Source: Aulosira sp. FACHB-615 (GTDB lineage: Bacteria; Cyanobacteriota; Cyanobacteriia; Cyanobacteriales; Nostocaceae). From it: 64,000 nt of DNA. The notes beneath the pieces are model-generated. The model worked only from the letters and a program-made list of their open reading frames with translations, ran no database searches and had not been told where the DNA came from. Of this stretch, positions 35,352 through 45,521 are shown piece after piece. How positions within the stretch are numbered: position 1 is the first letter of the stretch; each line of letters opens with the position of its first letter. The position numbers and the translations under genes were made by a program. Location: NCBI RefSeq assembly GCF_014698045.1, contig NZ_JACJSE010000031.1, forward strand, positions 1-64,000. The letters are read 5' to 3'.

Positions 35352-36107
35352 ATGAAATTTCTTGGGATTGATTTAGGTTGGAAATCGCAACCAAGTGGCT
35401 TGTGCTGTTTAGAATTAATCGATGGAAAATTGCAATTACTAGATTTAGATCGCCAAGATGCGATCGCTGACATTTTAACTTGGATAGATAACTGGGTACA
35501 ACCAGCAGCACCAGCGATGATTGCGGTTGATGCGCCGACTTTGATTCCTAACCCTACAGGTAGCCGTCTCCCCGACAAACTCACTCATAAATACTTTGGC
35601 AAATATCACGCCGGCTGCTATCCCGCCAATCAAAATTTACCTTTTGCCGAGCGGACAATTAACTTTGGCTTAGAATTAGAATCCCGTGGTTTTGCCCATG
35701 CACCAACGATAGCAGCAAAAACACCCGGTAGATATCAAATCGAAGTTTTTCCACACCCTGCAATTGTGCATTTATTTAATTTAGAACGTATTCTTAAATA
35801 TAAAAAAGGGCGCATCAGTGAACGTCGCGTAGAATTAATCAAACTTTATCAATATATTCTCGAAGTTTTACCTATTCTCGAACCTAGTCTTAAAACACCA
35901 CAATCTCATCTTTTTCCTTTTGACTTTTTCCTTTTACCTTCCACAGGTGCAGCCCTCAAAGCCACCGAAGATAAACTAGATAGTTTAATCTGTGCTTATG
36001 TGGCTGCACACTGGTGGTATTGGGGAGAACAACGTAACTTAGTATTAGGCGATCGCACTACAGGTTACATTGTCATCCCTAAGAAAATGGGGAGTGGTGA
36101 GTGGTGA
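35352..36107 (+). CDS. DUF429 family protein
   Basis: A 251-residue protein with a ribonuclease-H-like fold. FLGIDLGWKSQPSG at the N-terminus gives the first Asp, AVDAPTLIPN the second, and ATEDKLDSLICAYVA the last acidic residue. This matches the DUF429 layout (predicted nuclease). The C-terminal KKMGSGEW is encoded by repeat DNA (ggggagtggtgag), so the natural stop may once have been earlier or the tail may be inconsequential. Confidence 0.85.
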   Translation: MKFLGIDLGWKSQPSGLCCLELIDGKLQLLDLDRQDAIADILTWIDNWVQPAAPAMIAVDAPTLIPNPTGSRLPDKLTHKYFGKYHAGCYPANQNLPFAERTINFGLELESRGFAHAPTIAAKTPGRYQIEVFPHPAIVHLFNLERILKYKKGRISERRVELIKLYQYILEVLPILEPSLKTPQSHLFPFDFFLLPSTGAALKATEDKLDSLICAYVAAHWWYWGEQRNLVLGDRTTGYIVIPKKMGSGEW

Positions 36108-36162
36108 GTAGGGAGTAGTAGAAATTTCCCCATTCCCCACTCCCTATTCCCTACTCCCCAGT

Positions 36163-38727
36163 TTATTCCGCCCAAGCAATCAATCTGGGTTCATAAGCAT
36201 TAGACAGGTGTGGGTGTTTGGGTAACACACGCAAGGATAAGCCTTGAAAACCAGAGGTAGTGTAGACAATATCAGCAGTGTAGAGACTCAAGCCTTGGTC
36301 ATCTTGACCTTGGTAATCCATGACAACTGGAACCGCATTCACGATTTCACCGTTGGCATCGATCGCACCTTGATATAACTCTACTTGGATATCATCATTA
36401 CTCAAAGTGGCTAAATCAACTTTGGCTTTCACTGCTACCTTTTGCTCAACTTTAATATCTGAACCTACAGATACATCAATATCTTTGATTCTGATGTTAA
36501 ACCAGTGGTCGCTGAGTTTAGCTTTCCAAGCGGCTAATTCTTTGGCTGGGGCATAATTATCATCCACTAAAGTATGATAGCGATCGCTGGCGTGGAAATA
36601 TGCTTTTTGGGCATAATCCCGTACCATCCGCGCTGTATTAAAGAACGGACAGTTCAGGCGAATCGCATCTTTCATTTTGGCTACCCAACGTCGGGGCAGT
36701 CCATCTTCGTCGCGGTGGTCATAAAATAGAGGCACAACTTCTTTCTCTAACAAATCGTAGAGGGCGTTAGCTTCTACCTCATCTTGATAATTGGGATCTT
36801 CGTAATTTTCCCCATGTCCTATCGCCCAACCGGTGCGGACATAATCGGCTTCATCCCACCAACCATCTAAAACACTTAAATTAGGTAAGCCATTCATTGC
36901 GGCTTTCATTCCGCTAGTTCCCGAAGCTTCCCTGGGACGACGTGGTGTATTCAACCAGATATCACAACCAGCCACCATCAACCGAGATATATGAATATCG
37001 TAGTTAGGTACAAAAACAACTTGTTTTTCTAAATGATGTTCGCGGATAAAATGATTGATTTCACGAATCAGTTCTTTACCAGGAATGTCTTTGGGGTGGG
37101 CTTTCCCAGCAATCACAAATTGAACTTTGCGGTTTTTATCACCAAGTAAAATGCGTTGAATACGTTCTAAATCACGCATCCACAAGGTAGCGCGTTTATA
37201 AGTTGCAAACCGACGGGCAAAACCAATAGTTAAAACGTAGGGATCTAATACTTCTTGGGCTTGGGCAATTTCTGAAGAAGAAGCACCGCGATCGCGTAAA
37301 TGTTTGACGAGATGATCCCGCACATACAGTACCATATCCAAACGGCAGCGTTCGTGATTGCGCCACAACTCCTCATCGGGAATTGCATCCATCCTCTCCC
37401 ACAGTTGGTTATCTGGTGGTACTGATGACCAGTTTGGCCCTAAGTAGCGATCGTACAACTCTTGGGTTGATTTTGCCACACAACTGCGAGCGTGAACACC
37501 GTTGGTAATAGCGGTGATTGGCACTTCTTCGACAGGGACTTTCTTCCACAAGCCTTGGAACATCTGCCGTGACACCACACCGTGCAGCTGCGCCACCCCG
37601 TTAGAAAATGTCGCCATTTTCAACGCCAGCACTGCCATACTGAAAGGCCCGGATAAATCCCCTGTATTTTCTCTGCCCAGTCCTAAAAACTGTTCTTTGG
37701 GCAAACCAAAGATATCTGCATAGTAGCCCAGATAATACAAAATTTTATCGGGAGGGAACAAATCAATTCCCGCAGGTACAGGCGTGTGTGTGGTAAAGAT
37801 GTTGCTAGACATCACTACCTGTTTGGCTTGGGCATAGCTCAAACCTTCTTCTTGAATTAAGATGCGGATGCGCTCTAACGCCGAGAAAGCCGCATGGCCT
37901 TCATTCATGTGGTAGGCAGTGACATCATAACCCAAAGCTTTCAGCATCCGTACACCACCAATCCCCAACATAATTTCTTGGTGGATACGCATATCAATAT
38001 CGCCGCCATACAGTTGATCTGTAATGTCGTGATCATATTGATTATTGGGTTCGATGTTGGTGTCTAACATATACAAAGGCACCATCCCCACCTGTACCCG
38101 CCAAACTCTGGCGTATACCTTGCGCCCTGGATAATCAACCGCAATTTGCAATTCGGAACCATCGGGATTGCGTTCTAAATGCAAGGGCATATTATAAAAA
38201 TCGTTGATGGGGTAACGTTCTTGTTGCCAACCATCAGCGTTGAGGTATTGAGCAAAATACCCTTGTTGATAAAGCAAGCCGACACCTACCAATGGTAGCC
38301 CTAAGTCACTGGCAGATTTTAAATGATCACCAGCCAGAACGCCCAAGCCACCAGAATAAACAGGTAAACAGTCAACCAAGCCAAACTCTGCCGAAAAATA
38401 GGCATAACATTCTTTTGGCTTTTGAGCGCGTTGTTTCTGATACCAAGTTCCTTCTTGGAGATAATCATCTAACTGACGAGCAGCACGATCCATTTGTGCT
38501 AAAAACCCATCATCCTCTACTACCTCCAACAGCCGTGCTTGGGAGATAGTACCCAGCATCAACACTGGATTGTGATGGCTAGATTCCCATAAATCTCTAT
38601 CTAAACGGCGAAATAAATCTTTAGTTTCAACATTCCAGTCCCAATGCAAATTATATGCTAACCGCCGCAGTGGTTCCAGGCGCGGCGGTAGTGACGGGGA
38701 AACATTGAATGTGCGAATTGGCTGCAT
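36163..38727 (-). CDS. Alpha-glucan phosphorylase, DUF3417 type
   Basis: An 854-residue GT35 enzyme that releases glucose-1-phosphate from glycogen or maltodextrin. The N-terminal ~110 residues (LEPLRRLAYNLHWDWN) are the DUF3417 domain of the non-classical group. The PLP lysine is Lys608 in EASGTSGMKAAMNG. It differs clearly from the classical enzyme at 41832. It is monocistronic. Confidence 0.93.
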   Translation of the reverse strand: MQPIRTFNVSPSLPPRLEPLRRLAYNLHWDWNVETKDLFRRLDRDLWESSHHNPVLMLGTISQARLLEVVEDDGFLAQMDRAARQLDDYLQEGTWYQKQRAQKPKECYAYFSAEFGLVDCLPVYSGGLGVLAGDHLKSASDLGLPLVGVGLLYQQGYFAQYLNADGWQQERYPINDFYNMPLHLERNPDGSELQIAVDYPGRKVYARVWRVQVGMVPLYMLDTNIEPNNQYDHDITDQLYGGDIDMRIHQEIMLGIGGVRMLKALGYDVTAYHMNEGHAAFSALERIRILIQEEGLSYAQAKQVVMSSNIFTTHTPVPAGIDLFPPDKILYYLGYYADIFGLPKEQFLGLGRENTGDLSGPFSMAVLALKMATFSNGVAQLHGVVSRQMFQGLWKKVPVEEVPITAITNGVHARSCVAKSTQELYDRYLGPNWSSVPPDNQLWERMDAIPDEELWRNHERCRLDMVLYVRDHLVKHLRDRGASSSEIAQAQEVLDPYVLTIGFARRFATYKRATLWMRDLERIQRILLGDKNRKVQFVIAGKAHPKDIPGKELIREINHFIREHHLEKQVVFVPNYDIHISRLMVAGCDIWLNTPRRPREASGTSGMKAAMNGLPNLSVLDGWWDEADYVRTGWAIGHGENYEDPNYQDEVEANALYDLLEKEVVPLFYDHRDEDGLPRRWVAKMKDAIRLNCPFFNTARMVRDYAQKAYFHASDRYHTLVDDNYAPAKELAAWKAKLSDHWFNIRIKDIDVSVGSDIKVEQKVAVKAKVDLATLSNDDIQVELYQGAIDANGEIVNAVPVVMDYQGQDDQGLSLYTADIVYTTSGFQGLSLRVLPKHPHLSNAYEPRLIAWAE

Positions 38728-39007
38728 AGGTTAGCAACTCTCCAAGTTCAGCTATGGTTATTGTTTACCTTGTTTATCCAATGCTGCCAATTCTTTATAC
38801 TGTGTTTGTAAAGTACAGATGACTTTGTTAAGTATTAAAAACTGAGACGAAAATCAGTGCAGAACCTTACCCCAAGCGGATTGTTACTTGTTGATGTTCT
38901 GCTGGAGTGTCTGAATTAATAAGGAAAATTTAATAATTGAGGCGCTATTGACATCAAAACTCCCCATTCCCACCGAGAACAGAGAGGTTAATGTCTATTC
39001 GTCATGT

Positions 39008-39331
39008 TTAACTGCCCAAAGAAGGCTGATCTTGTGGTTTTTTTGGCATGGTGAGACTTTGCGCCGCCGCATAAGCCAACTCTGCTGCAATCTTATAAGC
39101 AAGTTTGATATTAGATGCGCTATCCTTGTGGTGTGTGGCAGAAGTTTTGGGACGAGGTTTTGATTCCTGCATCACTTCACCAGAGGCGATCGCGCGTTGC
39201 AAAATGATAAAAGCGTCCAAGTCTTCTGAGTCGTACTCTCGGCGCAATAACGTTTGGATCTGGTTGCGATCGGCGATACTCAAATAACCAGTTCTAAAAG
39301 CTTGCTGGACGATTTGTTTAATTTCAACCAT
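39008..39331 (-). CDS. Conserved cyanobacterial protein, unknown
   Basis: A 107-residue protein. The helical N-terminus VEIKQIVQQAFRTGYLSIADRNQIQTLL, then YDSEDLDAFIILQRAI, is of a type common in filamentous cyanobacteria but without known function. The second ATG (39331) is chosen; four residues upstream (M-V-E-I repeated) look like a duplicated start. No operon partner. Confidence 0.7.
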   Translation of the reverse strand: MVEIKQIVQQAFRTGYLSIADRNQIQTLLRREYDSEDLDAFIILQRAIASGEVMQESKPRPKTSATHHKDSASNIKLAYKIAAELAYAAAQSLTMPKKPQDQPSLGS

Positions 39332-39597
39332 AATTTCAACCAAGTGTGGGAGTTAATTTAAAGAAGCTTAGTCTGTAAATTTGGTTTTCTTGTGAGAATT
39401 ACTTCTCATCGCGTGAATTTTCTCTAGACTTCACAATTTATAATGGGAGATATCCTAGACACATCGTCCATCTGGTTCACCTGATTGGGTGATTTACAAA
39501 TTTGGCAATTATGGTTATACGCCTGTCCGGTTTCGTGCCGAAAGTTTCTGTATGAAGGGAAAGAAACCAAGAATTAGGCTAAGTGGAACTGTATTGA

Positions 39598-39630
39598 AAT
39601 ACAGCACTTTTGAAGTCAGTAAGGTACACC
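39598..39630 (+). repeat. Dispersed 33-bp repeat, plus-strand copy
   Basis: atacagcacttttgaagtca, then gtaaggtacacc; the inverted partner lies at 28667-28699. Confidence 0.7.
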
Positions 39631-40294
39631 AGGAGTATTAAGTAATGAGTAATGAGTAATAAGTAAATCTTTGACTCATTACTCATTACTTTCCTAAATA
39701 TATAATGTATTTTAAATCACGAATCTAAAATTTGTAATCTTGCAAGTTGGGATAAAACAAATGTTGTTTAAACTACCAACTGTAGTCAATTAATTATATT
39801 GTTAAAAACTTCCGACTTGGGAGTGATCCATCAAAAATAAAATGTGTTATTCTGGGAGGCAATTGTTATGAAAAGCCACCCATCTAAATGAAATCGTGAC
39901 TTGGTTAAGTTGTAAATCATCCGTGTGCAACATGAGCGTAGCGGGATACTCTAGAAATTTATTGCAAGAAAGTCGTCATTGCAGTCGGGGAAGCGCATAC
40001 TTGTTTGCACCGATGGTAAACTTTAATGTGATGGCTGAAGTTGGTGATACTCCACCTTAATTAAAATCAATTTTTAATTGACCTAAAAATAACAAGAGGA
40101 TTAGCAATTATTTTGTGATTGGTAAACAGTCCGCAGTAGGTTTTGAGCTTCAACAATCACATACATATTGTTATTGCCAGAATTTGTCCTTGTTTAATTA
40201 GGTCATTGAACATATTTAAAACAACTGCATAGAGCAACTTGATGGTAAAGATATCAATTTATTTCAACTATCAAACAGTTGAATAGTTGATGTC

Positions 40295-40435
40295 ATACCA
40301 TTTCACTTTAAAAATGATACGGATATGCAAGTAGCGCCTCGACTTCTCCTGACGGAGACGCTGCGCGAACGCTCGGCGACCAGAAGCAGAGTTGCAGAGG
40401 AAGCGATTTCTATCAGTAATTTCGTGAAATGGTAT
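40295..40435. mobile_element. 141-bp MITE-like element with perfect 12-bp ends
   Basis: ATACCATTTCAC (40295-40306) and GTGAAATGGTAT (40424-40435) are perfect inverted repeats. Its interior (40344-40371) carries the same small repeat, ggagacgctgcgcgaacg, that is nested in the 160-bp repeats. Confidence 0.88.
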
Positions 40436-40744
40436 CACCATCTGTCATTTGCTGGATAAATTAGCAGCAGCATTAGTATCTGGCTGAGATTAATCTTGAT
40501 ACTAAATGCAAAATTTTGTTGCTAAAAGTAATTGATAAAGAGCTAGAAAATCTCAAGTGATCGCACTTTGATCAAACGAGATTAACTTTCATCAAATACA
40601 CTTTTATCCTGTAATTTATTGCCAGATATTTTAATAAGTTGCGGCTCAAGACTTACTAATTAAGTTTTTGATTAATTTCAGAGAAATTGCGCTACCTACA
40701 ATTTCTCTTCTCACTTCATTCAAAAAAATACCCCAAATATAGCC

Positions 40745-41455
40745 ATGAGTAACCAAAAATACGCCGCTAAAATTCAACGTTTCAAGGAAGTACTACTCAC
40801 AACCTTATTAGCAGATATCCCGACAATGGCTCTCGGTACAAAACTCCGTAATTGGTTATATCGCAGTATTTTTTCTCAGTTAGACAGTTCAGTTTATATC
40901 CAAAACGGTGTGGAATTTTTGGGGACAAACTGCATCGCTATTGGTAAAAAAGTACATATCTTTAAAGGTGTGAGAATTGATGCCCAAGGACATTCCAACA
41001 ATAAAATTTATTTGGGTTATGGTGTAGCTATTGAACGCAATGTTGATATTGGTTGTTTAGACAACACATCTATTTATATTGACGAAGAAACTTTTATTGG
41101 CCCTCATGTATGTATTGCCGGGCCAGGAGATATTACCATTGGCAAACACTGTATGATTGCAGCCCACTCCGGCATATATGCTAACAATCACAACTTTACA
41201 AATCCCTTAGAACCAATTAAAGACCAAGGCATCACACGCAAAGGAATTGTGATTGAAGATGATTGTTGGCTAGGACATGGAGTCACTGTATTAGATGGTG
41301 TAACCATCGGTCAAGGTAGCGTTATTGGTGCAGGCGCAGTCGTCACAAAAGATATTCCGCCATTCTCCGTGGCTGTGGGTGTACCTGCAAAAGTCGTCAA
41401 AAATCGGATGAATCAGCAATTATCAGAAACAGGCGTAGGCATTACCCGGACATAA
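40745..41455 (+). CDS. Hexapeptide-repeat acyltransferase (LbH family)
   Basis: A 236-residue left-handed beta-helix protein with many hexapeptide turns (IAIGKKVHIFKGVRIDA through VIGAGAVVTKDIPPFSVAVGVPAKVVK). The tail matches the WcaF/maltose-acetyltransferase group that O-acetylates sugars. An N-terminal helix (residues 8-40) precedes the helix of repeats. It is likely involved in polysaccharide modification. Substrate unknown. Confidence 0.88.
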   Translation: MSNQKYAAKIQRFKEVLLTTLLADIPTMALGTKLRNWLYRSIFSQLDSSVYIQNGVEFLGTNCIAIGKKVHIFKGVRIDAQGHSNNKIYLGYGVAIERNVDIGCLDNTSIYIDEETFIGPHVCIAGPGDITIGKHCMIAAHSGIYANNHNFTNPLEPIKDQGITRKGIVIEDDCWLGHGVTVLDGVTIGQGSVIGAGAVVTKDIPPFSVAVGVPAKVVKNRMNQQLSETGVGITRT

Positions 41456-41831
41456 TCACCACTGTATCTAAAGAAAAGTGTGTCTTTTTTTTCCCTTCAA
41501 GAAACCAAGTCATAAAATAATCATGACTTAAGTTATACCCACCCTGTTAATGGCAGTTTTAGTCATAAACAGGGTATTCGCATTGGCTTTATCAAGCTTC
41601 TCCTGTAGTGGTGAAAATTTCCGGTACAGGTACTCAAGGTGCAATCCCCAGAGTTTATTGAGCCAGCTAGAGAAAAATCACATCGCACATCACCTTGATA
41701 CCTAAAGAGTACTTGCTTGTTTCATTACTCTGGCTGAAGCAACTAACAGCATGAACCCAACTGTGATGACTTAAGGGTGAGGAGTGGTGATTTCGCTCTT
41801 GTCTACTCTCTATTCTTGATAGGAAATAATT

Positions 41832-44363
41832 ATGACGACATTTGAGCAAGCTCCAATATTTCAGTGCGAATTTGAAGACGATCGCACCGGGTTAAGTAAA
41901 GAAACTATCAAACGTGCTTTAGCTGATAATCTTTTTTACATCCAAGGTAAATACCCTGGTACAGCCACGCTCAATGATTATTATATGGCTTTGGCTTACA
42001 CCGTGCGCGATCGCATGTTGCAACGTTGGTTTAAAACTACGGAAGCCTATACAAAAAAAGGTGTCAAAGTTGTCAGTTATCTCTCCGCAGAATTTCTCTT
42101 GGGGCCGCACTTAAGCAATAACTTGATCAACTTGGGGATTTATGATTTAGTCCGCCAAACCGTGGAAGAAACTGGGCTAGATTTTGTGCAACTGCGCGAA
42201 ATTGAAGAAGAACCAGGCCTAGGAAATGGTGGTCTAGGTCGTCTGGCGGCTTGTTACATGGACTCTCTGTCAACTCTCGAAATTCCCGCCATTGGCTATG
42301 GAATTCGCTACGAATTTGGTATTTTTGACCAAGAAATTCGGGATGGTTGGCAAGTAGAAATTACAGATAAATGGCTGCATTTAGGCAACCCTTGGGAAAT
42401 TCCCCGCCTAGAAGAAACCATCGAAGTCAAGTTTGGTGGTCGCACCGAAGGTTATTACGATGAAAAATGCCGTTATCGGGTACGCTGGATTCCCGATAAA
42501 GTGGTCAAAGGTGTTCCCTACGATACGCCCATCTTAGGTTATCGCGTCAACACGGCGAATACCTTACGGTTGTGGAAAGCTGAAGCGCCGGAATCGTTTG
42601 AATTTAAGGCATTTAACGATGGTAACTATTACGGTGCTGTCAACAAAAAAGTAGTTTCCGAGAATATTACCAAAGTTCTTTATCCTAACGATGAGTTGCA
42701 GCAAGGTAAAGAACTGCGCTTAGAACAACAATATTTCTTTGTGTCTTGTTCTCTGCAAGATATGATTCGGCTGCACTTGCAAAAAGGCGAAACCATAGAG
42801 ACTTTTCATCAATCATTTGCCGTACAACTCAATGACACTCACCCCTCCATCGGTGTGGCAGAATTGATGCGGCTCTTGGTAGATGAACATCAACTAGAGT
42901 GGGATCAAGCTTGGCAAATTACGCAAAATACCTTTGGCTACACCAATCACACCTTGTTACCAGAAGCTCTAGAAAAGTGGCCTTTAAGACTATTCAGTAA
43001 CTTACTGCCCAGACATTTGCAAATTATCTATGAAATTAACCAACGCTTTCTCGGTCAAGTGCGTGCTAAATATCCCGACGATAGCGATCGCCTAGCGCGG
43101 CTATCATTGATTGATGAAAGTGGGGAAAAATATGTCCGTATGGCACATTTAGCCAGTGTTGGTTCCCACGCAATTAACGGTGTCGCCGCTTTACATACAG
43201 AGTTACTCAAACAAGATGTTCTGCGTGACTTTTACGAATTTTGGCCAGAGAAATTCACCAACAAAACCAATGGTGTTACACCCCGACGTTGGATAGTAGT
43301 GAGTAATCCCCAACTGGCTAACTTGATTACTCGTAAAATTGGGACAGATTGGATTAGCCATTTAGAAGATTTAAAGCGACTCGAAGCTTTTGTCGAAGAT
43401 GCTGAGTTTCGTCATGAATGGCGGCAAACCAAGCAAGATATTAAGACTTATTTGGCAAATTATATTAAGGACAACCACGGAATTGAAGTCAATCCCGAAT
43501 CACTGTTTGATGTGCAAGTGAAGCGGCTGCATGAGTACAAGCGCCAACACTTGAATGTGCTGCACATCATCACCCTTTATAAACGCCTCAAAGACAATCC
43601 CAATCTGGAAATTACACCCCGCACCTTTATTTTTGGTGGGAAAGCTGCTCCCGGCTACTTCATAGCGAAATTAATCATTAAACTCATCAATTCTGTTGGG
43701 GATGTGATTAATAATGATCCCGATATGCGCGATCGCCTAAAAGTAGTATTCTTACCTGATTACAATGTCAGGTTTGGTCAACGAGTTTACCCAGCCGCCG
43801 ACCTTTCCGAACAAATCTCGACGGCTGGTAAAGAAGCTTCCGGGACTGGCAATATGAAATTTGCCATGAATGGCTCACTAACTATCGGTACACTTGATGG
43901 CGCTAACATCGAAATTCGGGAAGAAGTAGGTGCAGAAAACTTCTTCTTGTTTGGACTGACAACCGAACAAGTATATGATTTAAAATCCAGAGGCTATAAC
44001 CCTTGGGATTATTACCATAGCAATCACCAACTCAAAGAAGTCATTGACTTGATCAGTTCAGGATTCTTCTCGCATGGTGATACTAATCTGTTCCGGCCAT
44101 TAGTAGACTCACTGTTGTACCACGATCCTTATCTGCTGTTTGCCGATTACCAGTCTTACATTGACTGTCAAGACCAGGTAAATCATGCTTACCGTGACCA
44201 AGAACACTGGACAAAAATGTCAATTCTCAATGCAGCTAGGATGGGTAAATTCTCTTCTGACCGAGCCATTAAAGAATATTGCCAAGAAATTTGGAATGCT
44301 GTACCCGTGAAAATCGAACTAGCAGAATATATTCAAGCTAGGGCTGGTTTGAAAGTGAACTGA
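41832..44363 (+). CDS. glgP: Glycogen phosphorylase
   Basis: An 843-residue classical GT35 phosphorylase, full length. It has SAEFLLGPHLSNNLINLG, GLGNGGLGRLAACYMDS, NGVTPRRW, and the PLP lysine Lys676 in EASGTGNMKFAMNG. It removes terminal glucose from glycogen as glucose-1-phosphate. It is unlike the DUF3417-type enzyme nearby, so the two probably have different substrates or conditions. Preceded by 376 nt without a gene. Confidence 0.95.
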   Translation: MTTFEQAPIFQCEFEDDRTGLSKETIKRALADNLFYIQGKYPGTATLNDYYMALAYTVRDRMLQRWFKTTEAYTKKGVKVVSYLSAEFLLGPHLSNNLINLGIYDLVRQTVEETGLDFVQLREIEEEPGLGNGGLGRLAACYMDSLSTLEIPAIGYGIRYEFGIFDQEIRDGWQVEITDKWLHLGNPWEIPRLEETIEVKFGGRTEGYYDEKCRYRVRWIPDKVVKGVPYDTPILGYRVNTANTLRLWKAEAPESFEFKAFNDGNYYGAVNKKVVSENITKVLYPNDELQQGKELRLEQQYFFVSCSLQDMIRLHLQKGETIETFHQSFAVQLNDTHPSIGVAELMRLLVDEHQLEWDQAWQITQNTFGYTNHTLLPEALEKWPLRLFSNLLPRHLQIIYEINQRFLGQVRAKYPDDSDRLARLSLIDESGEKYVRMAHLASVGSHAINGVAALHTELLKQDVLRDFYEFWPEKFTNKTNGVTPRRWIVVSNPQLANLITRKIGTDWISHLEDLKRLEAFVEDAEFRHEWRQTKQDIKTYLANYIKDNHGIEVNPESLFDVQVKRLHEYKRQHLNVLHIITLYKRLKDNPNLEITPRTFIFGGKAAPGYFIAKLIIKLINSVGDVINNDPDMRDRLKVVFLPDYNVRFGQRVYPAADLSEQISTAGKEASGTGNMKFAMNGSLTIGTLDGANIEIREEVGAENFFLFGLTTEQVYDLKSRGYNPWDYYHSNHQLKEVIDLISSGFFSHGDTNLFRPLVDSLLYHDPYLLFADYQSYIDCQDQVNHAYRDQEHWTKMSILNAARMGKFSSDRAIKEYCQEIWNAVPVKIELAEYIQARAGLKVN

Positions 44364-44465
44364 TCAAATCAGATAAATTCGGTTTTTGGTTGAGGCGGGT
44401 GTAAGGGTTTAAGGGTATAGGGGTGTAAGAGTGCTGAACACCTACACCCCACACCCTCACACCCC

Positions 44466-44622
44466 CAATACGGTTCGGTTAACAAATGTATCTGTTGAGG
44501 TGAGCAGGGGGGCGGAGGAGCTTCAGGTGCAGGGGAGAGCGTACCTTCGTTCCCCCTTTCACCCCTGCACCCCTGCACCCTTGCTTGCCTACACAAGTAA
44601 GTTTCTTATCCGAACCGTATTG
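44466..44622. mobile_element. 157-bp MITE-like element
   Basis: CAATACGGTTCGG (44466-44478) and CCGAACCGTATTG (44610-44622) are perfect inverted ends. The interior is non-coding (cctgcaccc-type repeat). Low-complexity acaccc units flank it. Confidence 0.85.
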
Positions 44623-45017
44623 TTCACACCCCTACACCCTAAAATTTCAGGAAACCTCTGGCATTAATTAACGTCACAACATTAGCCAGTCAAAAACTAC
44701 ATCTCATTAGCATCTACTTAATAGTAGTGTCTAGGTTGGTTAAGACATTAGTAAATGTAAACGACAGCAACAGGCTTTTATTTAACTCTGTAACCTGTCA
44801 CCTATCACCTGTAACCTACCTTCTGCTATAAAACAACCCACAGCATGAGATAATGGCGAAACCTGTGCCATACTCTATGGGGTAGTCATAACATAGCCTC
44901 CCCTATCAACAGAGTGCGCTCAAAACGAGACAAGATTTGGGTAAGATAAAGGAGCTATCTTTTCTGCATGGCAGATACCGAGAGAAGCTTTTTCCGACCC
45001 CCTTTGGAGATATTTCT

Positions 45018-45134
45018 ATGCTGACTTTAAAAATCGCTGTTTATATTGTTGTTGCCTTCTTTGTGACTATCTTTGTCTTCGGATTCTTGTCAAATGATCC
45101 TGCTCGTAACCCCGGCCGTCGGGATTTAGAGTAA
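45018..45134 (+). CDS. psbI: Photosystem II reaction centre protein I
   Basis: A 38-residue single-TM subunit beside D1 in PSII; the sequence (LTLKIAVYIVVAFFVTIFVF, then LSNDPARNPGRRD) is the canonical PsbI. The ATG at 45018 is the family start. A longer frame reaches 44937, but those 27 residues are not part of the protein. An imperfect stem-loop (45144-45158 with 45182-45196) follows. Confidence 0.97.
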   Translation: MLTLKIAVYIVVAFFVTIFVFGFLSNDPARNPGRRDLE

Positions 45135-45143
45135 GTACAAGAC

Positions 45144-45196
45144 AAATTATCCGCGACTGCCGGAAGGTGGAAAACAACCAAAGTCACGGACAATTG
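45144..45196 (+). terminator. Imperfect stem-loop downstream of psbI
   Basis: aaattatccgcgact (45144-45158) pairs with agtcacggacaattg (45182-45196), three mismatches, loop of 23 nt. It may stabilise or end the psbI mRNA. Confidence 0.4.
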
Positions 45197-45521
45197 CTGG
45201 CTATCCTACAGGAAAGCTTTACGTTTAAATACTGATTAGCAGTTGCTACACAGGGAAAATCCGCAGCCATTGGCTAACACGGAGTTTCCCTTCACAGTAA
45301 CTGGGTTTTTACTAAAGTAATAGTATTAAAATATACTATTTATTAGGCGATCGCAAAGTTATCCCTAGTAGGAAAGCGTTTTCTAGCAGTGTCCTTGACA
45401 GTGGAATTTCCTCTTTTTAGCAGCTTGCTGCACGTAGGCAGAAAGCAAAAGTCGGAAGACACAAGTGTTCTCATCTTTCCGGCTAATCGTTGGCTATTTG
45501 TTAGGTTAATTTTGCCCAGAT

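Larger units (their letters stand above)
39344..40744. other. 1.4-kb gene-free region with repeats
   Basis: No open frame with a family match was found on either strand. It holds the 33-bp repeat at 39598-39630, tandem agtaatgag units at about 39640-39690 with inverted copies ttactcattact, and the 141-bp MITE-like element at 40295-40435. The rest is AT-rich. A small RNA could lie near 39480-39600 (tgtccggtttcgtgccg, then tttctgtatgaagggaaag), but no known RNA family is recognised. Confidence 0.6.

Noticed and set aside
39344..40744. tRNA or known small RNA in the large gap
   Set aside because: No cloverleaf or conserved RNA motif could be read; only repeats and a MITE-like element were seen.
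44937..45017. N-terminal extension of PsbI
   Set aside because: PsbI is a 38-residue protein beginning at the ATG at 45018; the preceding residues are 5' untranslated sequence.
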